Positions 1 to 7,203 are shown, counted from the stretch's first letter. The stretch: 12,340 nt of DNA from Eggerthellaceae bacterium UBA5808 (GCA_002417975.1 DIDE01000053.1:1-12340), one strand, 5' to 3'. Notes: generated by a model not told the origin, from the sequence alone. Numbers and translations: made by a program.

Positions 1-701
1 AGACGTATGGCAGTGATAATCCCGAAGCATTTAATGATGCAATGACAGCGTGGAACGGTATCGTTGTTGCAGAGATGAATAAGCAAGATTACTTTGAGGT
101 CCAGGGAAGCCATTATCAGTTGGTAGTGGCGGCTGTTTCGGGCATTGTCGCTCTTGCGGCGTTTGGCCTCGGTTTTCTGTTCGATGATCTTTGGACGCTT
201 CTTATTCTTTTGCCTGTTGCTGTTATTCTCTTTATTCTTTCGAATTTTATGACGCGCAGATCGCACCATGGGGTCGAGACGGTGGCACATTGCGAAGCGC
301 TCAAACGTTGGCTCAAAGACTTTTCGGCTTTGGATGAACGTCCTCCAATGGATATCAAGGTGTGGGGCGAATTCATGGTATATGCGTTCCTCTTTGGTGT
401 TGCTGATAAAGTTATTGCAGAACTTAAAGAGACGGTGCCCGACTTATTCAATGGTGGCGAAAGCTTTGCAAGCGATCCAACGTTTGTTCCTTGGTGGATT
501 TGGTATTCAAGTGCTTCAACGGGCCCAATGGGCGCTGCATCGTTTAGTGATGCGTTTTCGGGCGCGATGAATAATACGGCATCGATTGCATCAGAGGCTA
601 TTTCGGCTGCATCCGGCAACTTTAGCAGTGGTGACGGCTTTGGCGGCGGATTCAGCGGAGGCGGCGGTGGTGGCTTCGGCGGTGGCGGAGGCGCTCGCTA
701 G
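1..701 (+). CDS. DUF2207-family membrane protein, C-terminal part (5' end outside window)
   Basis: The reading frame is open from the left edge (first full codon at position 3), so the start lies outside the window and 232 residues are visible. Two adjacent hydrophobic segments (around 'YQLVVAAVSGIVALAAFGLG' and 'WTLLILLPVAVILFILSNF') are followed by a soluble stretch with 'LKRWLKDFSALDERPPMDIK' and 'WGEFMVYAFLFGVADKVIAE'. This is the characteristic pattern of the C-terminal half of DUF2207 (YciQ-like) predicted membrane proteins. The protein ends in a Gly/Phe/Ser-rich tail finishing GGGGGAR, also typical of that family. Biochemical function is unknown; family members sit in the cytoplasmic membrane with a large N-terminal domain that would lie upstream here. 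An internal ATG at 42 is only a methionine codon inside the gene. No Rho-independent terminator is visible after the stop; 121 bp separate it from the next gene. Confidence 0.85.
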   Translation, partial: TYGSDNPEAFNDAMTAWNGIVVAEMNKQDYFEVQGSHYQLVVAAVSGIVALAAFGLGFLFDDLWTLLILLPVAVILFILSNFMTRRSHHGVETVAHCEALKRWLKDFSALDERPPMDIKVWGEFMVYAFLFGVADKVIAELKETVPDLFNGGESFASDPTFVPWWIWYSSASTGPMGAASFSDAFSGAMNNTASIASEAISAASGNFSSGDGFGGGFSGGGGGGFGGGGGAR

Positions 702-763
702 AAAGTTAGACGCACGTTTAATTAAGATCGGCATATTACGTCATGTCTTGTTAAGCAAACACG

Positions 764-769
764 TATAAT
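764..769 (+). promoter_or_regulatory. Candidate -10 box for the kinase gene
   Basis: A perfect TATAAT lies 53 bp upstream of the ATG at 823. No good -35 hexamer is found 16-18 bp upstream (the sequence there is TCATGT-like), so this is only half of a canonical promoter. The AT-rich surroundings and the 121-bp gap after the preceding gene make it a reasonable start point for the kinase transcript. Confidence 0.4.
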
Positions 770-822
770 AGCTGCTTGAACAATTGAAATGCGATCAGCA
801 GTGCAAAAAAAGGAGATATCAC

Positions 823-1350
823 ATGGGAGAGTCCAAAAAATCAGAGGACAATGTTGTTCTCATTGGCATGCCCGGAGCAGGAAAATCGACGCTCGGCATC
901 GTTGTGGCTAAAATCCTTAACTATGCGTTTGTTGATGCTGATCTGCTTATTCAAAATCAATGCGATAAAACACTGCAAAAAATTATCGATGCATGTGGTC
1001 CCGAAGGATTCATCGAAGTCGAAAACGAAGTTCTCTGCAACTTCGAAGGAACTCATACTGTTGTGGCAACGGGTGGATCGGCTGTCTATTCTGATGAAGC
1101 TATGAAGCATCTCAAGAGTATTGGCAAAGTTATTTACATTAAGGTATCCCTTGATGAGCTACGTAATCGCTTAGGTGGCCTCTACGAGCGCGGTGTTGTT
1201 ATGAAACACGGCATTGGCATGAGTTTATCTGACTTGTTTGATGAGCGTCGTCCTTTGTATGAAAAGTACGCTGATGTAACGATCGATATTGATGGTCTCG
1301 ATGTTCATGATGCTGCTTGTAAGCTGGTTAACCTTATTTCCCTTGAGTAA
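823..1350 (+). CDS. Shikimate-kinase-fold P-loop small-molecule kinase (substrate uncertain)
   Basis: A 175-residue protein of normal shikimate kinase length. Seen: Walker A GMPGAGKST (residues 15-23), DADLL (38-42) at the place of the shikimate-binding Asp, TGGSAV (83-88) at the glycine motif, and ERRPLYEKYAD (141-151), the conserved end of the lid region. Differences from AroK: the FRxxE motif is FIEVE (63-67), so the shikimate-contacting Arg is missing; GGG is GGS; and the RPLL lid motif is replaced by ERGVV (122-126). It is therefore an ATP-dependent kinase of the AroK superfamily, but shikimate as substrate is doubtful. Some members of this fold are, as I recall, homoserine kinases, which is a possibility here and not a demonstrated call. 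Start choice: an in-frame TTG at 784 exists, but AAGGAG at 810-815 sits 7 bp before the ATG at 823. It is convergent with the symporter gene and shares the terminator region with it. Confidence 0.85.
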   Translation: MGESKKSEDNVVLIGMPGAGKSTLGIVVAKILNYAFVDADLLIQNQCDKTLQKIIDACGPEGFIEVENEVLCNFEGTHTVVATGGSAVYSDEAMKHLKSIGKVIYIKVSLDELRNRLGGLYERGVVMKHGIGMSLSDLFDERRPLYEKYADVTIDIDGLDVHDAACKLVNLISLE

Positions 1351-1412
1351 GGATAGGGAAGAGGGCACAGGGTTAGTTTGAGCTGCTGCCTAATTCTAAT
1401 ATGCATTCTTGT

Positions 1413-1440
1413 ATGGGCGTTGACGCAGGTCGACGCCCAT
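1413..1440 (+). terminator. 12-bp hairpin after the kinase gene
   Basis: ATGGGCGTTGAC and GTCGACGCCCAT pair over 12 bp (one G-U) around a GCAG loop, 62 bp after the kinase stop. There is no T-tract directly after it on this strand, so on its own it is a weak terminator. It may work together with the second hairpin immediately downstream. Confidence 0.45.
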
Positions 1441-1444
1441 GCGC

Positions 1445-1489
1445 TATAAAAAAGCTCCCTTACCCATGTATGGGCAAGGGAGCTTTAAT
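1445..1489 (-). terminator. Rho-independent terminator of the symporter gene, possibly bidirectional
   Basis: A perfect 11-bp outer stem (AAAGCTCCCTT at 1451-1461 with AAGGGAGCTTT at 1476-1486) and an inner CCCAT/ATGGG stem form a long hairpin. Read on the minus strand it is followed by TTTTTTAT, 36 bp beyond the symporter stop. On the plus strand the tail is TTTAATTAT, so it can also end transcripts from the convergent kinase gene. Confidence 0.85.
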
Positions 1490-1524
1490 TATCCGATACG
1501 CACAAAACCTGAGCCGACTAAACG

Positions 1525-3018
1525 CTACTCCTGAGGGCGCGACTTCCAGGTGCTCATGTCTTCGACGTGAGGTTCCATCTTGTCTTCGTCGCCATCTGCT
1601 GTCTTTAAACGCTTGAAATACGAACGGGTTTCTTTGACGATAACTCCCGATAGAGCAATCAATGCAATCATGTTTGGAATGGCCATAAGTCCGTTAAAGA
1701 TATCAGCAATGGTCCATACAGCTGATACGGTCATGTAAGGGCCGATGAAGATTGCAAAGATATAGAGCCAACGATAGACGCGCACGCGTTTCATATTTCC
1801 ATTGCTAAAGTATTCAAGGCAGCGCTCGCCGTAGTAATCCCATCCAAGGATTGTGGTAAAGCCAAACAGTACCAGGCAAAGCATCATGACAAAAGAGACT
1901 ACCTGGCTAGGAATAAAGGGAAGTCCTGCTTGAAAAGCAGCAGTGGTGATTGCTGCGCCCTCAAGTCCTGGAATGTTATAAGCACCGGTAATGACTAAAG
2001 CGAGTCCTGTCATGCTGCAGACGATGATCGTATCAAGGAACGTACCAGTCATCGACACGAGTCCTTGGCGGACAGGTTCTTTAGTCTGAGCTGCTGCAGC
2101 TGCGATTGGAGCAGAGCCGAGGCCTGCTTCGTTAGAGAAGATGCCTCGTGCAATACCTTTTTGCATGGCAATAATAATTGCTCCGAGTGCTCCTCCGGCT
2201 ACTGCCTGAAGTCCAAAAGCGCTCTCGAAAATTTCGACGAACGCGCCTGGCAGAGCGTTGATATTGAAAATGATGAGAACCAGCGAAATAAGGACATAAG
2301 CAACAACCATTACAGGTACTACGCGCTCCGATACCTGTGCAATGCGTCGTAAGCCGCCGATAATAACGAGACCTGCGCAGACTGCAACGATCAGGCCGCC
2401 GATCATCGTAGCGATTGAATAGTTCATGCCAAAGAGCGATACTGTTGCGCTCTTAGTTGGATCAAAAAAGGTTGTGATAGCACTTGAGATACTGTTTACT
2501 TGGGTAAACGTACCGATGCCAAAGAGTCCAACGCACATGCCAAAGAAGGCAAATGCCTTTGCAAGCCAGCGCCAACGGATACCCATGCCGCGTTCGATGT
2601 AGTAGAAAGGACCGCCAAGTGTATGTCCTGTTTCGGGATCCATACTGCGGTATTTGACGGCAAGTAGGCCTTCGGAGTATTTAGTTGCCATGCCAAACAA
2701 TGCGGCAATCCACATCCAAAATAAAGCGCCTGGTCCGCCTGTTACGACAGCGGTTGCGACGCCGACGATGTTTCCTGTGCCAATGGTGGCCGAAAGCGCG
2801 GTACATAGCGCGGCGAAACTGGTGACTTCGCCGGTTCCATCTTTTTCGTTTTTGAGCATGTAACGTAGTGCGCGTCCGAGTTGACGAAACTGCACGCCAC
2901 GAAGGCGTATCGTCAGCATAATGCCGCCAAATAGAATAAGGCAGATAAGAGGAACGCCCCAGATGGCATCATCGATTGATGTCAAAACGGTATTGATGGT
3001 CGCAAATACAGATTCCAA
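1525..3018 (-). CDS. Sodium:alanine/glycine symporter family protein (AgcS/AlsT)
   Basis: A 497-residue, highly hydrophobic transporter of typical family length. GGPGALFWMWIAALFG (residues 94-109) fits the sodium:alanine symporter family signature, and LSATIGTGNIVGVATA (75-90) is the other conserved N-terminal family stretch. About ten hydrophobic segments can be seen, ending in a charged cytoplasmic tail. The expected role is Na+-coupled uptake of alanine or glycine at the cytoplasmic membrane; the exact substrate cannot be read from sequence. The start is TTG, with AAAGGA 6 bp upstream; no ATG in this frame lies close enough to be a better choice. It is a monocistronic gene: a terminator follows it, and upstream lies a 450-bp non-coding stretch before the tRNA. 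No confident promoter was found. Confidence 0.93.
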   Translation of the reverse strand: MESVFATINTVLTSIDDAIWGVPLICLILFGGIMLTIRLRGVQFRQLGRALRYMLKNEKDGTGEVTSFAALCTALSATIGTGNIVGVATAVVTGGPGALFWMWIAALFGMATKYSEGLLAVKYRSMDPETGHTLGGPFYYIERGMGIRWRWLAKAFAFFGMCVGLFGIGTFTQVNSISSAITTFFDPTKSATVSLFGMNYSIATMIGGLIVAVCAGLVIIGGLRRIAQVSERVVPVMVVAYVLISLVLIIFNINALPGAFVEIFESAFGLQAVAGGALGAIIIAMQKGIARGIFSNEAGLGSAPIAAAAAQTKEPVRQGLVSMTGTFLDTIIVCSMTGLALVITGAYNIPGLEGAAITTAAFQAGLPFIPSQVVSFVMMLCLVLFGFTTILGWDYYGERCLEYFSNGNMKRVRVYRWLYIFAIFIGPYMTVSAVWTIADIFNGLMAIPNMIALIALSGVIVKETRSYFKRLKTADGDEDKMEPHVEDMSTWKSRPQE

Positions 3019-3431
3019 GATAGATCCTTTGTCTAGAACAGGTGGATAGGTACGAGAACGGACAACCTTCGGGTAGTCGGTACCGTAAGACCGATTATCC
3101 GAAAACGGTCAATACAGAGTAATTTAGCACTTTACTGTAAGGAAGTGACTCTGATCGTTCATAATTTTGACGTATTGGAGCAATAAGAGCGGCAACCGAC
3201 AATGATTTAACCTAATGTTAACGTACAAGATTATTCGGTAATGCTGAATGCTGCTGTCTTTTGACGCTGGGTGTAGGGCGTTGTAAAGGATTAGGCCGAG
3301 GACATGATAATGAGCGTAGTTGTTTGATATGGTTACGCCTATCCCATACGGTCGTGCCTATTCCCTATGGTTGCTACCACACATAACAAAACGAGTGGCG
3401 TTACCTTTAAGACGGCCATGTGTAACGGATA
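3019..3431. other. Intergenic region upstream of the symporter gene
   Basis: No coding potential is seen over about 410 bp. It should contain the symporter promoter on the minus strand. TTGACC (minus strand, about 3105-3110) and nearby AT-rich stretches are candidates, but no hexamer pair is convincing. GACCG and CGGTC (3088-3109) form a short inverted repeat. Two near-copies of a 16-17 bp sequence lie in tandem at 3337-3372. Confidence 0.5.
3337..3372. repeat. Two imperfect 19-bp-period direct repeats
   Basis: GCCTATCCCATACGGT (3337-3352) and GCCTATTCCCTATGGTT (3356-3372) are clear near-copies with a 19-bp period, in non-coding DNA between the symporter and the tRNA terminator. They could be paired protein-binding sites about two helical turns apart. 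No known operator is recognised. Confidence 0.5.
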
Positions 3432-3463
3432 TAAAAAGCAGGTAATGGGTTTCCATCACCTGC
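3432..3463 (-). terminator. Terminator of the tRNA-Arg gene
   Basis: GCAGGT(A)ATGG-GTTT-CCAT(C)ACCTGC (3438-3463) forms an 11-position stem with one mismatch and a 4-nt loop. On the minus strand it is followed directly by TTTTTAT. It lies 8 bp beyond the encoded CCA end of the tRNA. Confidence 0.85.
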
Positions 3464-3471
3464 GAATTTAC

Positions 3472-3547
3472 TGGTGCCCCCGGGCGGATTCGAACCGTCG
3501 GCACCCGCTTTAGGAGAGCGGTGCTCTATCCCCTGAGCTACGGAGGC
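3472..3547 (-). tRNA. tRNA-Arg (anticodon CCU), CCA encoded
   Basis: The full cloverleaf can be drawn on the minus strand. The acceptor stem is GCCTCCG/CGGGGGC (one G-U), the D-stem GCTC/GAGC, and the anticodon stem CCGCT/AGCGG with loop CTCCTAA, giving anticodon CCT (reads AGG, Arg). The variable loop is GTGCC and the T-loop TTCGAAT. Discriminator A is followed by encoded CCA (3472-3474). The T-stem GACGG/CCGCC has one A-C mismatch at positions 50-64. No copy of the tRNA 3' end is seen elsewhere in the window, so nothing here marks an integrated element. Confidence 0.95.
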
Positions 3548-3556
3548 ACAAACAAC

Positions 3557-3585
3557 TTAATATTCTACACCATGTTCAAGCTCAA
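3557..3585 (-). promoter_or_regulatory. Candidate promoter of tRNA-Arg
   Basis: On the minus strand TTGAGC (3585-3580) and TATTAA (3562-3557) are separated by 17 bp. Each hexamer matches the sigma-70-type consensus at four of six positions. Transcription would begin a few bases before the mature 5' end at 3547, which suits a tRNA gene. Confidence 0.45.
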
Positions 3586-3848
3586 ACAGCGTATGCGGAG
3601 GTCGCCACAACATCGCCATCGTGCCAGTGCGCAACTCGCTGAAGCGTCATAGCATATGGTCTGCTATGCAAGATAGATGTGGGATACTCTCACAATTCGT
3701 TCGTTTTCTTTCTTTGAAACATGGATTGATTTTGGCATCGTTTTGTAGACGCACGAAAGGACGTACACTGATACCATAGAAAATACGAGGAGTTGCGTTT
3801 ACGTGTCCTTGCGCCCGTTAAGGCGGACATACCGATCGGAGGATTTAT
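3586..3848. other. Intergenic region and 5' leader of the AmaP-like operon
   Basis: No gene is seen. A 6-bp inverted repeat CATAGC/GCTATG (3648-3653 and 3663-3668) has no T-tract. Close to the operon, CGCC/GGCG and GTGTC/GACAT segments around 3801-3830 could form a bulged leader stem just upstream of the ribosome binding site. A possible weak -10-like TACACT lies near 3765. I see no riboswitch that I recognise. Confidence 0.4.
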
Positions 3849-4667
3849 ATGGGGAGCGGTAAAAGATTCTGTCTGTTTCTTTTTGTATTAGCGACCGTGT
3901 TGAGCGCTGGCGCTCTGACATGCGCATGGTTTAGTGTAGAGCCGATTGCGCCGGCCATTAGTGCGGTTAAGGGTTCTGCATGGTTTAATATTGCCCTTAT
4001 CGTCTGCCTTGCGATCGTTGCGGTTGGACTTGTTTGTATTTTGTGCCGCATCCTTTTTGCGCGGCGGCGTCACTCTTATTTAGAAACGACCAATGATGCA
4101 GGCCCTATGCTTGTATCTCGTTCAGTTATCGAACACACTGTTGAGCGAACGGTTACAGCGTTCCCTTCGGTGCAGTTTATTAATGCGCGTGCTCGTCTTA
4201 CATCGTCAAAACGGCATGGATGCATTATTTCGGTACGCATTGCGCCGCATGGATTGGTGTCTTTAGGAACTGTTGGACCAGCATTGCAGGCTGCAATCAA
4301 AAGCGATGTTGAACATCTTTTAGGCAGCGAAGTTGACAAGGTCGTGCTTGACGTACGCGATAGTCGTGCAGATGATGTACCTGATGATATTAAGCTAGGG
4401 ACACCATTTAAGGACGAATCGATTGATGGAGTGCAAGCCAACGATGAGTCTGCCGATAATGATGCGACACCTGCGGAGAATATAACAGCAGACGAGGCAT
4501 CCACAACTGATGCGACGAATTATGATGCTATCGCTGATACTCAAAGTGATGAAGACTCTTGTGATGTGATCAGCGGGGATGATACTGCTGTTCTTCATCC
4601 GTCTTCTTCAGATAAATCTGAGCAAAAACATTCTTCAACCCTCTCTCTTTCGAAGGAGCGCCGCTGA
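3849..4667 (+). CDS. AmaP/Asp23-like membrane protein (alkaline-shock/envelope-stress family)
   Basis: A 272-residue protein with two hydrophobic segments near the N-terminus (about 7-29 and 46-70), a basic RRRH stop-transfer, a soluble domain (about 85-172) and a long acidic Asp/Glu/Ser/Thr-rich tail (173-272). The two-helix hairpin plus a domain with the feel of Asp23 (ending 'EVDKVVLDVRD'), followed directly by a DUF2273 gene, matches the layout of AmaP, the membrane anchor of Asp23 in Firmicutes. By analogy it would recruit stress or scaffold proteins to the inner face of the membrane. The acidic tail is longer than I would expect for AmaP and looks disordered. Start: GGAGG at 3838-3842, 6 bp before the ATG. 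The stop overlaps the next start (TGATG), so the two genes are translationally coupled. The family assignment rests on weak similarity plus context. Confidence 0.75.
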   Translation: MGSGKRFCLFLFVLATVLSAGALTCAWFSVEPIAPAISAVKGSAWFNIALIVCLAIVAVGLVCILCRILFARRRHSYLETTNDAGPMLVSRSVIEHTVERTVTAFPSVQFINARARLTSSKRHGCIISVRIAPHGLVSLGTVGPALQAAIKSDVEHLLGSEVDKVVLDVRDSRADDVPDDIKLGTPFKDESIDGVQANDESADNDATPAENITADEASTTDATNYDAIADTQSDEDSCDVISGDDTAVLHPSSSDKSEQKHSSTLSLSKERR

Positions 4668-5362
4668 TGTCTGAATCATCTACAAAACATACCAATGCGC
4701 CAACATCGAATGAGCAGAATAGCGCGACGTCAACTAAGGTAAATTCGGATAATACGAAGTCCAGCAGCGTGAAGCCAAATACCAAGCCGGGTGAAGCTAA
4801 GCGCAAGAGCACGAAGCCTGATAATGCGAAGTCCACTGGCGGCGTGAAGTCGAACGATGACAAGCGCAATACTGCGAAGCCTGATACAGTGCAAGCGGTT
4901 TCAAATGCTCCGAAGAATACTAAAGAGGTTCCATCAAAAAGCGAGCCTAAGGTTAGCGAAGAATCTCCATTGCAAGGGGAATCACTGCCAAACGAAACTA
5001 TTCATCCAAAAGGGGAGTTGCCGCTCAACGAAGATGTTCCTTCAAAAGGTGACCGATTCCGTACTATGGTGGGGCGTGCAGTTTCTTCATCGCGTTCTAC
5101 AGTACGCCGATCGCTCGAGGCATCGCGGGATACTGCAGGGAGTCACACGAGTGATGTGGACAACTGGTCCGATTATGTTGCCCATAACCGTCATACGCTT
5201 ATATACGGCGTTGGGGGAGCAATTGTTGCTGTTGCAATTCTCATCTTTGGGTTCTGGCCAATTTTCCTCATTGTACTTTGCGCGACGATCGGTATTACCT
5301 ATGGCCAGTGGCTTGATGGCAATCCGCGGATTATTGATGCGCTAACGCATTTGTTCCGGTAA
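4667..5362 (+). CDS. DUF2273-domain membrane protein with long disordered N-terminus
   Basis: A 231-residue protein. Residues 1 to about 165 are low-complexity, rich in Lys, Ser, Thr, Asn and Pro, with internal repetition: 'STKPDNAKS'/'NTAKPDTV' near 48-75, and a proline/glycine motif recurring as PLQGESLPNET, HPKGELPLNED and PSKGDRF at 101-131. The C-terminus holds two closely spaced hydrophobic helices (about 179-197 and 198-213) followed by GQWLDGNPRIIDALTHLF, the pattern of DUF2273 small membrane proteins. DUF2273 genes commonly neighbour amaP/asp23. The usual protein is only about 60-80 residues, so the N-terminal extension is the unusual part. Its ATG shares a base with the preceding TGA, and AAGGAG lies about 9 bp upstream inside the previous gene. 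Confidence 0.83.
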   Translation: MSESSTKHTNAPTSNEQNSATSTKVNSDNTKSSSVKPNTKPGEAKRKSTKPDNAKSTGGVKSNDDKRNTAKPDTVQAVSNAPKNTKEVPSKSEPKVSEESPLQGESLPNETIHPKGELPLNEDVPSKGDRFRTMVGRAVSSSRSTVRRSLEASRDTAGSHTSDVDNWSDYVAHNRHTLIYGVGGAIVAVAILIFGFWPIFLIVLCATIGITYGQWLDGNPRIIDALTHLFR

Positions 5363-5368
5363 AGCATT

Positions 5369-5404
5369 GTCCCTCGCCATCGGAGGGGGTGGATGGCGAG
5401 GGAC
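5369..5404. terminator. Perfect 13-bp hairpin between convergent genes
   Basis: GTCCCTCGCCATC (5369-5381) and GATGGCGAGGGAC (5392-5404) pair perfectly around a 10-nt G-rich loop, 7 bp after the DUF2273 stop and 28 bp beyond the flavoprotein stop. Neither strand has a proper T-tract. It is a very stable stem that probably ends or protects both convergent transcripts, but is not a textbook intrinsic terminator. Confidence 0.65.
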
Positions 5405-5431
5405 GGTGAAACAAAGGTAGGTTCGGCAATC

Positions 5432-7102
5432 TTATGCTTGAGCGAGCTCTTTTCCGATCTGTCGTCCAAAGGTAACCGTGCGTCCACATGCTAATCCAGT
5501 TGCCTGGTTGGGATAACTCGTATCAAAATAGCAACCAGAATCATTACCAGTTACATAGAGTCCTTCGATTACTGTGCCGTCTTCTTTAAGTGCTTGGCAT
5601 TTTTCGTTAATACGAATTCCATCGAGCGTACAGAGAAGGGATCCTGCTTGACGCACACCATAGTATGGTGGTGTGTCGAGCTTAGATAGGCGGTAGCTTT
5701 CCTTGCCAAAGTCGGCATCTTTCCCCTGAGCGTAACAATCGTTGTAACGTGAAACAGTTGCAGTAAACGTATCAGCAGGAATATTAAGCGCCCCAGCGAG
5801 TTCTGCTATCGTGTCGGCTTTTACGGCAATTCCTTTATCTATGAGCGTATTGAGCTGCTGCTCTGCAAAAGGAATGTCGTGATTTGAAGGTGCACCGTTT
5901 TCAAATGGATATAGACGTGAGCAACCATGCATAACAAATTGCTGCGCGTATGTTTTCCAATTGCTGTCAAATACGGAGCAATAGGTGTTATTGGGCTGAT
6001 TGAGGGCCGCGTGAAGAATCCAATCATAAACGCCCGTTCCTTCGTTCGTAAAGCGTTCACCATTCAAGTTAACCTTAAGCCATGGTTGCGAGCCCATCCA
6101 GAACTGACTGCCCTTTGTGTCAACACCACTGACATCGGTTGGTGCTACAGCACACCGATCAAAGAACATTGCTGAATGGACAGGGTCCATAGCTGCTCCA
6201 GCCCAAAGGCATGCTTTGATTCCGTCACCTGAGTTGCTTGTGGGAGCCCATGTTGATGAACGCATTTTATCCACGTCTGGCTGCAGGGCTTTAATCATAT
6301 CTTTATTGGAGGCATATCCGCCGCATGCAATGACAACACCTTTAGATGCACTACATTTGATATATGCTCCGTTTTCGTCCTTGGCGATGACGCCGGTGAC
6401 CTTGCCATTTTCGGTTACGAGTTTAACCATAGGTGTTGAATAGAGAATTTGAGCGTTATGCTGTGTTGCATATTCACTGAGCACTTTGCCGCCGCTTAGA
6501 GAGTTGTCCTCGGGCCAAGCAGGACTGTGTCCAGTTGCCCAATGAGGCATGGACCCTTCGACGTCACCGATTGCGGCTTCATGCCACATCGTGACGTTTT
6601 TTGTCTTGAGTAAGTTCGTGTACCAATCGATTGTTTCTGCAGAAGACTCATACCAACGATTAAATAGCGATAGGTTCATATGACCGTTTGAATAACGATA
6701 CATATCAAGAGACATTGCGTCTTTGTCGATGACAGTGCCGTCTTCTTTTTGAAGCGCACTGTTAACTGCTCCAAGGTCATCTTTAACCGCACCTGGTGCA
6801 TCGCCTTTTTCGAGGACGATAACTGATGCATTTGATTCTGCTGCAGCGCATGCGGCAAATAATCCACCAGTTCCCGCACCAACAACAACGACATCAGCGG
6901 TCTTAGTATCCGATATCGAATCATCACTGATTGTGGGTTCTGATCCTAACCAGTTTTGTGATGTCGAATCAGATGCGGATGATGCGCTATCTGCACTGCG
7001 CTTACTCGGTTGCGCGCAGCCTGCAAGTCCGCTCATTGCTGCAAGTGCCCCCATTGCAGCTGCTCCTGACATGAAGCCGCGTCGTGAAATATTCTGTGAC
7101 AT
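5432..7102 (-). CDS. Tat-exported, lipobox-bearing FAD-dependent reductase (fumarate-reductase flavoprotein superfamily)
   Basis: A 556-residue protein. The N-terminus has a twin-arginine motif SRRGFM (6-11), a hydrophobic Ala/Gly/Met core and lipobox LAGC (Cys29), then a Ser/Asp-rich linker, so it is expected as a lipid-anchored protein outside the membrane. Next come the FAD-binding GAGTGG (75-80), EKG (98-100), GERFTNE (348-354) and the C-terminal GLYVTGND (514-521) with YPNQATG (530-536), as in FAD_binding_2 family reductases. There is no heme-c motif and no separate FMN-binding domain. The residues used by flavocytochrome c fumarate reductases are not seen at the aligned places, so another electron acceptor is likely. 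Start: ATG at 7102 with GAGG just upstream and correct placement of the Tat motif; an in-frame GTG at 7117 would add five residues and is less likely. Divergent from a membrane LuxR regulator, a common arrangement in Eggerthellaceae. Confidence 0.93.
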   Translation of the reverse strand: MSQNISRRGFMSGAAAMGALAAMSGLAGCAQPSKRSADSASSASDSTSQNWLGSEPTISDDSISDTKTADVVVVGAGTGGLFAACAAAESNASVIVLEKGDAPGAVKDDLGAVNSALQKEDGTVIDKDAMSLDMYRYSNGHMNLSLFNRWYESSAETIDWYTNLLKTKNVTMWHEAAIGDVEGSMPHWATGHSPAWPEDNSLSGGKVLSEYATQHNAQILYSTPMVKLVTENGKVTGVIAKDENGAYIKCSASKGVVIACGGYASNKDMIKALQPDVDKMRSSTWAPTSNSGDGIKACLWAGAAMDPVHSAMFFDRCAVAPTDVSGVDTKGSQFWMGSQPWLKVNLNGERFTNEGTGVYDWILHAALNQPNNTYCSVFDSNWKTYAQQFVMHGCSRLYPFENGAPSNHDIPFAEQQLNTLIDKGIAVKADTIAELAGALNIPADTFTATVSRYNDCYAQGKDADFGKESYRLSKLDTPPYYGVRQAGSLLCTLDGIRINEKCQALKEDGTVIEGLYVTGNDSGCYFDTSYPNQATGLACGRTVTFGRQIGKELAQA

Positions 7103-7155
7103 TGTTCCTCTTTCCACTGCCTAGATTTCAGCACTTTGACGCCAAGTCCTACAGC

Positions 7156-7165
7156 GGATATATCC
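7156..7165. promoter_or_regulatory. 10-bp palindrome upstream of the reductase gene
   Basis: GGATATATCC is a perfect palindrome 54-63 bp upstream of the reductase ATG, a position where an operator would overlap or flank a promoter. No regulator-specific consensus is recognised. Confidence 0.3.
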
Positions 7166-7203
7166 CCTTAATGCCATAGGCTTGCTTTTTTTGCGTCGTA
7201 CTG

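Noticed and set aside
116..619. 167-codon minus-strand ORF opposite the DUF2207 gene
   Set aside because: The sense frame has clear family motifs; the antisense frame has none.
784..822. TTG at 784 as start of the kinase
   Set aside because: It would place the strong AAGGAG site inside the coding sequence and add a Cys/Lys/Arg-rich stretch unlike family N-termini; ATG at 823 is well spaced.
3472..3547. tRNA as attachment site of an integrated element
   Set aside because: No integrase gene and no second copy of the tRNA 3' end are present in the window.
3648..3668. Inverted repeat CATAGC/GCTATG as a terminator
   Set aside because: The stem is short and there is no T-tract on either strand.
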